Assembly: GCA_036346155.1 (NCBI GenBank)
Contig: JARFIY010000361.1
Location: forward strand, 757,501-821,500
Source of the DNA: Sinelater perroti
Lineage: Eukaryota; Arthropoda; Insecta; Coleoptera; Elateridae
Length of the DNA stretch: 64,000 bases
Direction: 5' to 3'
The translations under genes were made by a program, and so were the position numbers. The notes below the pieces were generated by a model. That model was not told the DNA's origin and ran no database searches. It saw only the letters and a program-made list of their open reading frames with translations. Below are positions 9,918-20,578 of this stretch, piece after piece. Position 1 is the stretch's first letter, and the number at the start of each line of letters is the position of its first letter.

Positions 9918-11065
9918 AGTTAGTTCAACGAATTTAATCATGGTCGTAGTTCGCTGGTGGATGAATTTAAAGAAGACCATCCAAAATCGGCTGTGGTGCC
10001 AGCAAACATCGATGCCTTGCACGAACTGATAAAGCTTTTTTTTCTTTATAATTATTTATTTGCCAGATCAACACTACAATTGTATTATACATGGCATTGT
10101 TAATATATTTAAAATGATTATTCTAAATTATGAGGTGACTTGATACCTCGAACAAATCTGTGTGGTTATTCATCGTCGTCGGATAAGAATTGATCTTGAG
10201 GGAGTCTTCGTTTTAGGCGGGAGTGAATGTTTCGTTTACCTAGGTTATAGTGAACTGCTCCTTCGCACGCCGTGATATTTTTGAGAAATTTATTAGTGGT
10301 TGTTTTAATGTAGTCTTCGATTGTTGGTACACCTAGTGATAAAACAAGATCGCCATGTGACTTATCATAAAATTCGAGCAACATATTAGTATGACTAGCA
10401 TGCATTTGATATTGCATGAAAAATCTGTGTACGCGTTGGACACCGCATAAGTTAACGATCGCTCAAAAACAGGTCTGTGCCAATTGGTTGAAAGAAATGC
10501 TGAAGAAATATAATTGCAGTGCTTCAAATACCGTTTATAACATTATAATAGGTGAAGATTATTGTGTGTAAGTCCGAAAGTAACAGCAGTCGACTATATG
10601 GGTCTTCCAAGATGAGGCAAACCCAACAAAAGTCGTTCGCGCTCGAAATGGTCGTCTATTTTTTTTTAACTGGACTTGTCACAACCGTGATTTTAGAGGT
10701 TCATAAAACGATTAATTCGGAATAATACACAACCATTTGTCTGTCAGAAGTCTTTGGAGAAATAAGAAAAACCTCGCGCGATGCCGGATCATTCTCTACC
10801 ATGGCAATGCGAGCTCACACACATTAACGCAACCAAGTGGCTTTTTGAGCACTCAAAACGTTGAATTGATAGGTCCTAATTTGGCTCCTAAAGATTTCTT
10901 TTTATTCCCACACGTGAAGTACAAACTGCGTGAATAACGATTTTCGATGCCGGAAGAGGCGATCGACCCGTTCAAAATTCATGTTTCGGAAAAACCTGAT
11001 TTGCTATGGAAAAAATGCCATGAAATTGGTTCCAGATTAGGTAGGAAGAATATTTTGAAAAACAT
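9918..11065 (+). pseudogene. mariner transposase (dead; catalytic Asp replaced)
   Basis: The first part gives VKLVFNEFNHGRSSLVDEF and VPANIDALHELIK, the end of the N-terminal DNA-binding region. After the LINE fragment come TSMHLILHE, then HKLTIAQKQVCANWLKEMLKKYN and VWVFQDEANPTKVVRARN. The CLSEVFGEIR-like stretch and LYHGNASSHT follow: the family normally has HHDNASSHT here, so the second catalytic Asp is Gly. The third Asp is kept in LAPKDFFLFPHVK, but the HPPYSPD block before it is shortened. EEYFEKH at about 11045 is the usual C-terminus. In-frame stops and frameshifts are present throughout. Confidence 0.85.
10034..10366 (-). mobile_element. Jockey LINE, 3'-terminal fragment
   Basis: On the minus strand it encodes LGVPTIEDYIKTTTNKFLKNI and GAVHYNLGKRNIHSRLKRRLP, the C-terminus of Jockey ORF2 (compare LINE A at 6885-7010). 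The ORF stops at 10166 with an acidic SDDDE tail. A poly(A) end appears as the T-run at 10036-10043. ATAAA at 10029-10033 and 10367-10371 is a possible short target duplication; joining the flanks there keeps the mariner frame open. Strongly 5'-truncated. Confidence 0.8.
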
Positions 11066-11224
11066 TAAAAAAGTTACCAACATTAAACCTTTGTTTTTGT
11101 TAGTTTTTCACAATAAATATCGTGCAGCCCACGTACAAGATAGATTTTCATCATATTTATCTGAAACATACATTTTTCCAATGGCTAGGTAATTTTTGGA
11201 CCCTGGCTATCTTAAAATGAAGGT

Positions 11225-11430
11225 GCACAAACGGTTTGACATAAATATCGTTAACAAATCTACCATTCAAGCGCTTTAATGGTTCACACAAATAATAACT
11301 GTAGAGTCAAACTGTGAATGGTGTTCTAGTCCAGTCCAGAATAAATCTTAAATTTTTTGTTAGGTTTAGGGGTATAAGGCTGGGGGTTGTTGTAAAGCAG
11401 AATAACATCTCTGGAATTGCTTGAATTGCT
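11225..11430 (-). pseudogene. Second mariner transposase relic
   Basis: The minus strand gives RDVILLYNNPQPYTPK, which matches the ILLHDNARPHTA block around the second catalytic Asp (here Asn), then LFVxTIKALEW where the family has LFGPLKxxLGG. The same sequence, more diverged, recurs on the minus strand at 23720-23860. Only about 65 codons remain and they contain stops. Confidence 0.5.
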
Positions 11431-12439
11431 GTAACTTATTCCGACTTCAGAGTAATTTCAGTAACTTCGATTATTCTCAAGAATGCACCAAGGATTGAAA
11501 TTATTTTCCTCGTTTGCCTGAGTCTTAGAGCGATGTTAATAACCTTCATTTTCAATTACTTTTCGTTCACCTGTTTATTTAAATCTTTTTTTGAGAATGT
11601 CATCTCAAGCTGTGCTTTTCAATTTCCTGTGACGTAACGGACTAAGACACCTATCTCTTGTTCTGACATTGTAATATTGGATAAGAGGCAGCTGTGGGAG
11701 ATACTCTATGAAGGGAAATCCCCTGTAACTTCTACACCTCTATAACGCTTAAAAGCCGAGCTCCTCTCCATTTACCTTGGGGCTCGTAAAAGAGATATTC
11801 CAGTTTATAATTGATTCACCCTCGTAGTAACCTTGTGTTTGAAACTTGTAAAAGAAAAAACGCCACTGAAGGAGATAACATAAGATGCGCTACTCAGTAG
11901 AAGTAGTTTGGTAAACTTGACAAAATTTTGAGTTAAAGAGATTCTCACCGCTTCAATATTTAGTTTTATATAGATTTTTCTTCTTTCCGCTACTTAAGAA
12001 TACACCCATTAGATTCAAATTTTATCCACCAATCTGCACACTCCGGAGTATAACAAATAAACCAAAAAAGCATTCCCAGATGCAGTTATTATTTTTACGA
12101 GGGCTGCCTCAAAAGTAAGTTTTCTTTTTGTTCTCAGTCGCCTGCAAATATTTCTCAATAGCTTATTTGTTATTTTTCTATATATTTGCTATTTTTTGTT
12201 TTAAATGATTTATTAGCAATCAAAATACAAAGTATTCTATAAATTAATCTGATCGTCCACAATGTACGTTTCAAGTATTTAGATCGATGACAACATGATG
12301 AGATACCCCCTCCAGTGCAGAGATCTCTTAATCCTTTTTATAGGCCAGCTGGCCACTGTCTTTTTATTCTTCTTAATGTAGAGCTACATTAATGAATTTG
12401 TATGTGCTTCTAGCTTTAATAATAGATGGTACTCTTATG
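11431..12439. other. No gene seen
   Basis: Unassigned AT-rich DNA without long open frames. At 12098 a sequence CGAGGGCTGCCTCAAAAG preceded by TA resembles a mariner-type terminal repeat, but I find no partner end nearby. Confidence 0.5.
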
Positions 12440-12766
12440 GGAGACTTTATTTGTAGTTCGTATCTTTAGATCTTGTTGGTATTGGAGGAGAGCGTTGTTG
12501 ACGTCACCGGGATGGTAGATAACGTGATCAGACTAACGGCTGACGTCAATCGGGTCGTTGCAGGTAATATTTCTGACGCCACTCACTCTTTCGCCATATC
12601 GCGGTCTGTTTTTTGTCCCTTGAGAGCGATAAACCAAGATTTAGATAGATTGAATCCGATTGACGTCAACAGCTAGTCCGATCACATTATCTACCATCCC
12701 GGTGACGTCAAAACGACCCTCCAACACCAACAAAATCTAAAGATACCAACTACAAATGAAATCTCC
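12440..12766. mobile_element. 327-bp foldback (MITE-like) element with four CRE palindromes
   Basis: The first ~110 bases are repeated in inverted order at the end: ATTTGTAGTT ... ATCTTTAGAT ... TGACGTCACCGGGATGGT on the left, and the same from 12766 backwards on the right. The arms flank a unique loop of about 110 bases. It has no coding capacity; the open frame at 12473-12676 is an accident of the arm sequence. No target duplication is obvious, so the superfamily is unknown. Confidence 0.8.
12499..12720. promoter_or_regulatory. Four perfect TGACGTCA (CRE-type) sites
   Basis: TGACGTCA occurs at 12499-12506, 12541-12548, 12661-12668 and 12713-12720, two in each arm of the foldback element. 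This is the palindromic consensus of CREB/ATF bZIP factors. The sites are certain as sequence; binding is only inferred, and part of the multiplicity is explained by the arms being copies of each other. Confidence 0.6.
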
Positions 12767-13810
12767 TCCGGGTCATTTTTGTGAGACTGAAATATAACAT
12801 ATTTTGCAAATACTCCTGTTTTCTCCTTATCACTTTTTGCTCACTGTTCTGGTAACGGTTGTTTTATTTTTAAAAGAGGAAGAGTTATTGCAGGTTTGTT
12901 TTTCGCTTTCATCGGTTTCCAAATTGTATTATCATAACGGTTTAGATTACATAAATAAGTTTTGGATGACGCTTGTTGCAGAGTGTTTGATTTAGATTTC
13001 AGTCTGCAACTGTGTTCAGAATAATATTATCTGTTAGGAAGTGTGTCCTATGTCATTTGGCTCGTGCTTTTCTTTTTTTCAGGCACTTATTTGTTTTCTA
13101 GAGGAACACTTCTGATGTCTTTTTACATGTTATTTTTGGAGAAACTTGCTGAGTTGGTTCTTGTAGGACATTAATAAAACTAATTGTGGCTTTTCCTATT
13201 CATTTAGATTTTCAAATCTCAGATTTAAATTTATTATATCTTTCAGCTTGTGTTTATATTCATCCCAGTCTGCGTTTGAATTATATGGTTTAGGTGTAGA
13301 TTGAATGTATATTGAATATGCACTGTAGGTACCTGTTGATATGCTTAGTCTTGAATAGGATTGAAACGCTCCTTGCCTTTTATAATGGTTGTTCTGGATC
13401 TTCTTCTTTAAAAAATCCAGTGCCTAAAATACTAAACTAAAGTGCGAATGCGTTTTTTTTATTATACCTTGAAGGACAATATACTGCACCGATAGTTATT
13501 TCGTATAAAGAAATTTGTACACGAATTGAAGATAGTCTTTAGTATACCTTAGTAGCTCGCAGTGACTTAATGTTTTTTTTTACAGATCTATCTTAGTGTG
13601 TAGTATCATCCGTGTGGTTAGTGTAATATACATTATATTGTGGTATTTTGAAGTAGGATCAAGAAGATATCGATTAGATTTTGTTTTAAAAATAACTGGA
13701 TTTTATCTTTATGTTGAGCAAGGCCAAAGCTATTCTAAAAACCATTATTTAGCTTACTGATTAACATTATTAATATTGCAAATTGAGAGGTCAAGGTTCT
13801 TATATGTTTG
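12767..13810. other. No gene seen
   Basis: AT-rich DNA without recognisable coding or repeat structure. A short open frame (12804-12995) has no recognisable domain. Confidence 0.5.
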
Positions 13811-13990
13811 CTCTCTCTGCCTGGTCGGTAAGTACCGCGATTTAAACCCTTTGTGCGAAGTAAACGCAGGTACTCAATTATTTTTAATTACTGAGTAGGC
13901 CACCCGACAGGCAATAGAGAACTACGGGACATGAATCCAGGTCCGTCCGTATTACAGCCTAACGCCTCAACCGCGCGATCACCCTGGCAC
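13811..13990 (-). mobile_element. tRNA-related SINE, copy B
   Basis: On the minus strand: a head with box A-like CGGTTGAGGCG and box B-like GGATTCATGTCCC, then GGGTGGCCTACTCAG, AATTGAGTACCTGCGTTTAC and CACAAAGGGTTTAAATCGCGG. The block from GGCCTACTCA to ACAAAGG matches SINE copy A (9632-9870), and AATGAGTACCTG matches copy C. No 3' tail is recognisable, so it is probably truncated. Confidence 0.55.
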
Positions 13991-14317
13991 TAGGTTGGTA
14001 GGTATGGTGAATTATATTATTTTCCTCTATATATCTTGCTAGTTTTCACTATGTGTTTAGATTTTGACAGGTTTATTTTACTGTATTGTTTGCCATACTT
14101 CTTGTTGTATATTTTCCATTTCGACTATACAAGGTATAATTTTGTAATCATTTGTGATGTTTTAATATATTGTTGTTTGTATTATATTTATCGATGTTAT
14201 AAACTTGGCTGTTTGCATCTCTTTGTCTCTATCATTTTTGTTAATTCTATTCCTCTTTGTTACTTTTACTACTTGCCACAAGCATTCTTGGGTAGTATAA
14301 ATGCTATCTTCTTCTTC
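13991..14317. other. No gene seen
   Basis: T-rich DNA. The hydrophobic open frame at 14036-14323 is made of TTT/TAT/TTA codons and has no domain or homologue I recognise, so I treat it as chance. Confidence 0.5.
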
Positions 14318-14328
14318 AGTTAAAGTCA
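14318..14328. repeat. Target-site duplication, left copy (Jockey LINE C)
   Basis: AGTTAAAGTCA here is repeated exactly at 16719-16729 directly after the poly(A) run of the LINE. Confidence 0.8.
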
Positions 14329-16507
14329 AAGGTAATCAATTGTACGATGCAATTAAGCAAGCTAAATGTAAATGTCAGTCTACTGGTAAGCCAACTTATT
14401 GGCCATCAGATGGCAACAAAATACCAGATCTAATTGACTTCTTTATACTGAAAAACATATCATCTAATTACATCAGTATTGAAGACAATTACGACCTGTC
14501 ATCAGACCACTCTCCGATTATCTTGACGTTAAGTGAGACGATCATCAATAAGTCACATCCACCATCATTAACAAACAAAAGGACAGACTGGAATGTATTC
14601 AGAACTGAAGTAGAAGAACGTGTCCAACTAAATGTCCCACTAAAAACAACCGATCAATTAGACGCGGAAGCAGCACTGCTCATTGCTAATCTACAACAAG
14701 CAGCATGGAACAATACTCCGACGCCAAAACAAAAAACAACTGGGCTAAACTACCCAAAACAAATTAGAGATCTCGTATCAGCGAAACGTAAAGCACGGAA
14801 AAAATGGCAACAAAGCAGAGCACCTGCAGTAAAACAATGCTAAATTGACTAAGCCAGCAACTCAAACAGGAAATCCGTACCGTTAAAAATAAAACATTTT
14901 CTGAATTCCTAAGAGGTTTATCAGACGACAAAGATACTAAGTACTCTCTATGGAAGGCGACTAAGAGGTTAAACCGACCACAAAACCAAAATCCACCTAT
15001 TCGCAAAGAAAACGGTGAATGGGTAAGGAAAGATAATGAAAAGGCGGAGTTATGAGCACTTAGCAAATACCTTCCAACCCCACTCTGCTAATGACAACGA
15101 ACCGCTACCCGCGATAGACACCTGGGTGATTGATCCAATAACCCCGAATGAAATTGCCACGGAGATTCGAAAGAACCTCAGCGCCAAAAAAGCACCTGGC
15201 TATGATCTAATTAGTGCGCAAGTGCTTAAAGAACTACCAAGAAAGGGCATAATGAAACTTACGCACCTTTCAACGCTGCTCTGCGATTACAATATGTACC
15301 GATGCAGTGAAAGGTAGCGGAAGTTATTATGATCCCGAAACCAGGGAAACCACCCAACGAGAAAACATCATACCGTCCAATCTCGCTATTACCAATCGTA
15401 TACAAATTGTTCGAGAAGCTGCTCTTAAAACGCCTCAAACCAATTATTTAGGAGAAGCAACTTATCCCGAACCATCAATTTGGATTTCGAAACAAGCATT
15501 CGACAAGTGCATCGCATCACTGATGTAATTGAAAAATCCCTAGAAGAAAAAGAAATTTGTTCAGCAATATTTCTAGACGTAGCCCAAGCTTTTGATAAAG
15601 TGTGGCACGAGGGTCTACAATATAAGATGGAAAAGAATCTACCCATGCAAATGAGTCAGATTTTCAAATCATACATCTCCGACCGTCACTTCAGGGTAAG
15701 ATACGGCGAAGAATACTCGGAATTAAAAGACATCGGTGCAGGAGTACCGCAAGGAAGTGCCCTTGGACCAATCTTGTACTTGCTCTACACCAGCGATATC
15801 CCTATGAGCTATGGAGTGAAGACAGCTACATTTGCTGACGACACTGCATTGCTGGCTACAAGCAACGAAATAGAAGCAGCGACAAACAAACTGCAAACAG
15901 CCGTCAACAACGTCACTAGTTGAACTAAGAAATGGCGGATTAAACTAAATGAGGCGAAGTCTACTCACATAAACTTCACCAACAAAAGAGTTGATTACTT
16001 ACCCATAGTGATCAATCAGCAGACAATTCCACACGCTAACACAGCGAAATACCTGGGCATGACACTCGACACCAAGCTCAGGTGGAAAGAACACGTCAAG
16101 AAAAAACGCGAAGAACTTTGCATTAGATTTAAAAGATGTGGTGGTTACTTGGAAGACACTCTGAGCTATCCCTGCATAATAAGTTACTGTTGTATAAACA
16201 GATTCTAAAACCAGTTTGGGTTTACGGCGTGCAACTTTGGGGATGCACGAAGAAATCTAATGTCAAAATTATACAAACCTTTCAAAACAAAGTACTTAGG
16301 AGCATCGTCAACGCCCCCTGGTACATCAGAAATGACGACATCCATAAGGACCTAAAAGTGCCAATGGTCAATGAGGAAATTAAACGGTTCGCGAAGAAGC
16401 ACGAAACTAGATTACATGAACATGTGAATGTCGAAGTGTTACAATTGCTCGACAACAGTGGACTTACTCGTAGGCTAAAAAGGCTAAAACCTTTCGAGCT
16501 AGTGTAA
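14329..16507 (+). pseudogene. LINE C ORF2 remnant: endonuclease end plus reverse transcriptase
   Basis: The first frame (to about 14843) holds the C-terminal endonuclease: PDLIDFFI and LSSDHSPIIL, then RTDWNVFR, the linker conserved in Jockey elements. After frameshifts the RT core appears: KKAPGYDLISAQVLKEL, IFLDVAQAFDKVWHEGL (first catalytic Asp), GAGVPQGSALGPILY and TFADDTALL with intact FADD. Downstream come KYLGMTLDTKLRWKEHV, PVWVYGVQLWG and APWYIRNDDIHKDLKV. It ends at 16507 after RRLKRLKPFELV. Stops or frameshifts near 14843, 15300, 15530, 15923 and 16200 inactivate it. Confidence 0.88.
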
Positions 16508-16718
16508 GTGCAGTTAAGTGAAATAAGGGCAATTAAAACAGGTGAAATAAGTGTTTTAAACCATATGTGGAGTGCGCCAGTGGGAACACATCCATCAAAC
16601 GCTAAGACTTGCTTAGATGTAAGGTAACCTAGATTTAAGTAAGAATTGTTCGAATTAAATTGCTAGATAGTTATTAACTAGTTGCAATGTATGCCCCAAG
16701 TGCGTAAATTAAAAAAAA
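14329..16718 (+). mobile_element. 5'-truncated Jockey-clade LINE C
   Basis: About 2.39 kb, from the end of the endonuclease domain through the reverse transcriptase to a 3' UTR and A-run (16711-16719). It is bounded by an 11-bp target duplication. The sequence differs clearly from LINE A and from the LINE at 54812-58694, so it is a separate Jockey subfamily. The apparent ATG at 14301 lies outside the element in flanking DNA. Confidence 0.9.
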
Positions 16719-16729
16719 AGTTAAAGTCA
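16719..16729. repeat. Target-site duplication, right copy (Jockey LINE C)
   Basis: Exact copy of 14318-14328. Confidence 0.8.
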
Positions 16730-18603
16730 TTCATATGTATTCTTGGGCATTTCTTTGACCAATTAAATAGTTCACTGGAATTCGTTGCATCATAAGTTGT
16801 TCTTAATTAGACGGTAAAAAGAACTGGCTTATGGATTGTAAAGTAAATATTTGTTGTTTTATTGACCGAGAAAAATAAATTTGTGAACTCTATCTGCGAT
16901 CGCCTAAAAGTGTTTTTAATTGTAAAAGTGCCGATGTTGTCCATCTGAAAATTTGTATTTAAACTGAATCTGATAGCTTTTATTATTTGATAATACGAGT
17001 CCGAATCAATCTTATCTTTTAAAATATAACGAATAAAAATAATACCCCATCAATCTCAAAAAAGGTTCCCAAAACTTTGTTCTGTTTATCTTTTTTAGTA
17101 CGGATGCACCTGACCTTGAATTTCAGGGATAAAGCGATATACTTAAGATTCGTCTTCGGCCACAACGCTCTAATAAAGGCGGATTTTTCGTTTTTATAAC
17201 TTATTAAACAGTTAAAGTTGCGTTATAACGTTGCGTTTTGCGGTCATTGGTAAAAAGTTGCGTCGCCTAAAAACTACTCACTTTACGAAAATCTAGTATA
17301 TTTTGGATGATTGGACTAACTGTTAGTGTGCTGAAATCTATTGCATTTATTTGTTCATCCATATTTTATTAACAGTCAAGTATTTCCTCCAACGCCGCAC
17401 CATTTGCACCGACATATCCGTAGTGCCATACACATCAAACATAGCAGCATAGATTTTACTAGCAGATTTATTCTGGGCACTTAAAACTAAATAACAACAG
17501 ACACTTTACTAGCGTTGTACATTCGTAATAGTAGCTCCACATTTACTGACAAGTCAAACTGTTGCTACGTTTACAATGAAATTGATACAGTGTTGCAAAA
17601 ACTTATATTGTTTATATTTTACAATTTCTCTGTCACTATGCTAGAAAAGTCTAGTTTTGAGAAAACCCTCGTATATAAAACATCAATTTCAAATTAAAAA
17701 CATAGTGTTTTTAAAGAGCATCGAAACGAACGAAAACTTTCTATAAACAGGAAGCAAAAATACTTCTTAATAGAAATACAGCTCTTTGAAAGTAAAATAA
17801 CCTGAGAGATATTTCAGCTAGAATTACAAAATTTAGAACTTTTAATAAACATTTGATTCTGTAATCCAATCCACCCAAAATTTACCCCAGTAAGTTTTAA
17901 ATATTTTTTGCAAGGAGAGTTTTATCAACTTTTGCTAGATGCTACTTTTTTATATTTTTTATATCTCTAGCACCGTTTGTGAGATTTATTGATGCGAAAG
18001 TTCAAAAACATGTCAGTAGCATTACCTCCGCAAATTTCAATAATTTAAAGTCATATTTTAATATATAAGCTTTTACTAATCCGTACACACTCAAGTAAAA
18101 AGAAATGTGTGAATAAGAAAAGAACTTTCCGTAACTAAATCAGAAATTTTTAGAAGTTGCTTGTAATGTACGCGTTAATTCATTGTATAAAAGGTCTCTT
18201 AAATGTTTTATATATTCTTGGAGTATTTTTTATTTTCAAAACTTTCAAGAGTTCCTATTAAAAATTATTAATTTTGGAATTGATTCAGATTAAACTAATA
18301 TTTTGTAAATGTTTTCATAAAATTAAAATTTATATGATTAAGTCAAGTGGCCCAGATGGATAAAGCGTCTCTACCAATCCATCTTTTTTCATAAGCACAA
18401 TTTGGTAAGCCTATAGCGAAACTGTGCTGGAACACCATTCTGCATAAACCTCATTTTCAACCTTAGTTCAATAATAACATTGTTAAACAAGAGGAGTAGT
18501 TAATTCACTAAAAATGTATACCATTAAGTAGAAGAGCTATAGAAGTGAGACCATTTCAAACATCACTGATAATTTCTATCCAAATTATCACAGAACAATA
18601 ATA
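16730..18603. other. No gene seen
   Basis: AT-rich DNA with only short open frames. TGGCCCAGATG at about 18348 fits the pol III box A consensus, but no box B follows at the right distance. Confidence 0.5.
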
Positions 18604-18622
18604 ACATATCATTCAATAAGTT
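18604..18622. repeat. mariner C terminal inverted repeat, outer half, ending in LINE target duplication
   Basis: The outer 19 bases of the left terminal repeat. The last eight, AATAAGTT (18615-18622), are also the target duplication of LINE D. They recur at 20526-20533, where the terminal repeat continues as TGTGGGATGACT. Confidence 0.85.
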
Positions 18623-20525
18623 CGTTTTTTTTATTAAATTTAATCAGGTCATCATACATCTGCTATAGATAATTATGTTAAACAAAACACTTAATTAATA
18701 CATAGTGAGGTCATCGTTTGACTCCTCTGTACCGCTACAACTGTATGTGAGATGAATAAGAGCTAGCTAACGTTAATCACGCTTAATTGTAACTAGTTAA
18801 ACTATGGTAATAAGTATTGTGGGAGTTTTCTTTTGAGTCTCTGATGTCGGTTCCTCTGGTCTAGGTTATAAAACACTGCACTTGGGCACTTCGGTATTTT
18901 GAAAAACAATCTTGTACACAAATTATTTATAAAGTCTGACACATTAAATAAGTTTAGTTCACTGTGTATTTGTTCATTTCTGACGAACCACGGGGCGTAC
19001 ACTGCAATTCTTATGATTTTGTTTTGTAGGACTTAGAGTTTTCGTAAGTGAGTCTTAGCTGTAGTACTCCAAACTGGACACGTATACGTCATGATTGGAT
19101 ATGGAATTATCTTGTATATTAACATGGTGCACTCTATGCGCAAGTGAGATTTTCTATTAATTAACGAGTATAGTAGTGAGAGTCTCGCATAACATTCATT
19201 TATCTTCTTATTAACATGGATTCCCCATCCAAGTCGGGTGTCCAAGTAAACCCCTAGCTATTTGACTGCCATATCTCTTGCGTTCCATTCTATTATACGT
19301 TGATTGATTGTTACGTTTGGAAAGTCTGGGATTCTTTTCAAAGTTAAGACTTTCACTTGGCTTTTCGTTGGAATGATTTTAATTTTCCATTTGTCATACC
19401 ATGTGCAAATTGGGTGTAGAGCGATTTGTAGTTGGTTAACCGCTGTCTGGAGATTTTCATTTTGTGTAATTACTGCTGTGTCATCAGCAAACATTACTAT
19501 GGTGGCACTATTTATTGTTTGTAGATCGTGTGCGTAAATGTTAAACAGAGTTGGTCCTAATATACTCCCCTGTGGTACTCCGGCGTTAATAGTTCTTTTA
19601 GAAGATAGGGTTGTCTGTACCCGAACAGCGAATACTCTATCTGTAATGAATGAGGTGATGATGTCAATAAGATAGTATGGGAGTTCTAGTTTTATCATTT
19701 TATATCGAAGTCCATCATGCCACACCCTATCAAATGCGTTTTGAAGGTCGATGAAACACATAACTGTGTATTTCTTGTCCTCAAAGCCCTGTTCTATTAT
19801 TTCCGTAAATATTAAAAGATTTTTTTAAGCCAAATTGATATTCTGGTATGATATTCTTCTCTTCCAAAATTTCGTTTAATCGTACATGAACAATTTTCTC
19901 CAAAAGCTTTGACAGCGTTGACAAAAGGTTGATTGGGTGATAACTGTCTGGTTTATGTTTATCCTTTCCACTTTTATGAAATGGTAAAATTATGGCTTGT
20001 TTCCATTTCTTTGGAAAATACCCAAGTCGAAGGCAAGCATTAAATATTGTTGCCAGGAACGCTAGTGACTTTATTGTGAGTTGTTTCAATATTGAGTTTG
20101 CGATCATGTCCGGCCTCGGTGATTTTTTTATTGGAAGTTTTGTGATAATGTGTTTAATTTCTGATGGAGACGTTGGTAGGAACTCTCTTTGAGTCTGTCT
20201 ATTATAGTTATTAATGGTTTCGTTCACTTGTTGATGTTCTTGGGTTATATCTGTGTCATTTGGTGTACAGACTTGTTCAAAATTCAATGCCAATAGGTTG
20301 GCTTTATCGTCGTTGGTTATATATGAGATGTTGTTGTCTGTTATTGGATAAATTATGTTTGGTTGCCGTATAAGTCTTTTGGTAGCCTGCCACATTGTTG
20401 CATCTCGGGGTTGTAGTTCCTCTATATATTTGTGATACATATTGAGTTTGTAATTGTCTAGTTTCATTCTAACTTGGTGGGTTAGTTGATTGGTAAGCTT
20501 TTTTAAATGAGGCCTGCGTGTTCTT
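18623..20525 (-). mobile_element. Jockey LINE D, 5'-truncated, inserted in a mariner terminal repeat
   Basis: On the minus strand it runs from the linker before the reverse transcriptase to a poly(A) end seen as the T-run at 18625-18632. AATAAGTT flanks it on both sides (18615-18622 and 20526-20533). About 1.9 kb. Confidence 0.88.
18802..20525 (-). pseudogene. LINE D ORF2 remnant, reverse transcriptase
   Basis: Reading from 20525 down: RTRRPHLKKLTNQLTHQVRM, DATMWQATKRLIRQPN (conserved Jockey linker), PTSPSEIKHIITKLPIKKSPRPD, then YHPINLLSTLSKLLEKIVHVRL. A frameshift near 19790 separates this from MCFIDLQNAFDRVWHDGL (first catalytic Asp), NAGVPQGSILGPTLF and VMFADDTAVI, whose FADD is intact. 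Another break lies at about 19250 before DTRLGWGIHV. The C-terminus, VFYNLDQRNRHQRLKRKLP, ends at 18802. The upstream apparent start at 20569 belongs to mariner DNA. Confidence 0.88.
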
Positions 20526-20578
20526 AATAAGTTTGTGGGATGACTAATAAAACAACAACTGTTAGGCAAAATTCGACT

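Larger units (their letters stand above)
9918..11207 (+). mobile_element. mariner relic B, interrupted by a Jockey fragment
   Basis: A 5'-truncated mariner. Its coding remains run from about 9918 to 11065 and its 3' end probably lies at 11207, where AATTTTTGGACCCTGGC is followed by TA, similar to the terminal repeat of the family whose transposase it carries. A 333-bp Jockey 3' end (10034-10366) lies inside. The left end is missing and the SINE at 9632-9870 lies nearby. Confidence 0.75.

Noticed and set aside
12098..12120. mariner-like terminal repeat CGAGGGCTGCCTC after TA
   Set aside because: No partner repeat or transposase in the expected direction.
14036..14323. 95-residue hydrophobic open frame
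   Set aside because: Built of T-rich codons in T-rich DNA; looks like chance membrane-like coding and runs into a LINE.
18340..18400. Possible SINE or tRNA head with a perfect box A
   Set aside because: No box B within 30-60 bases and no SINE body after it.
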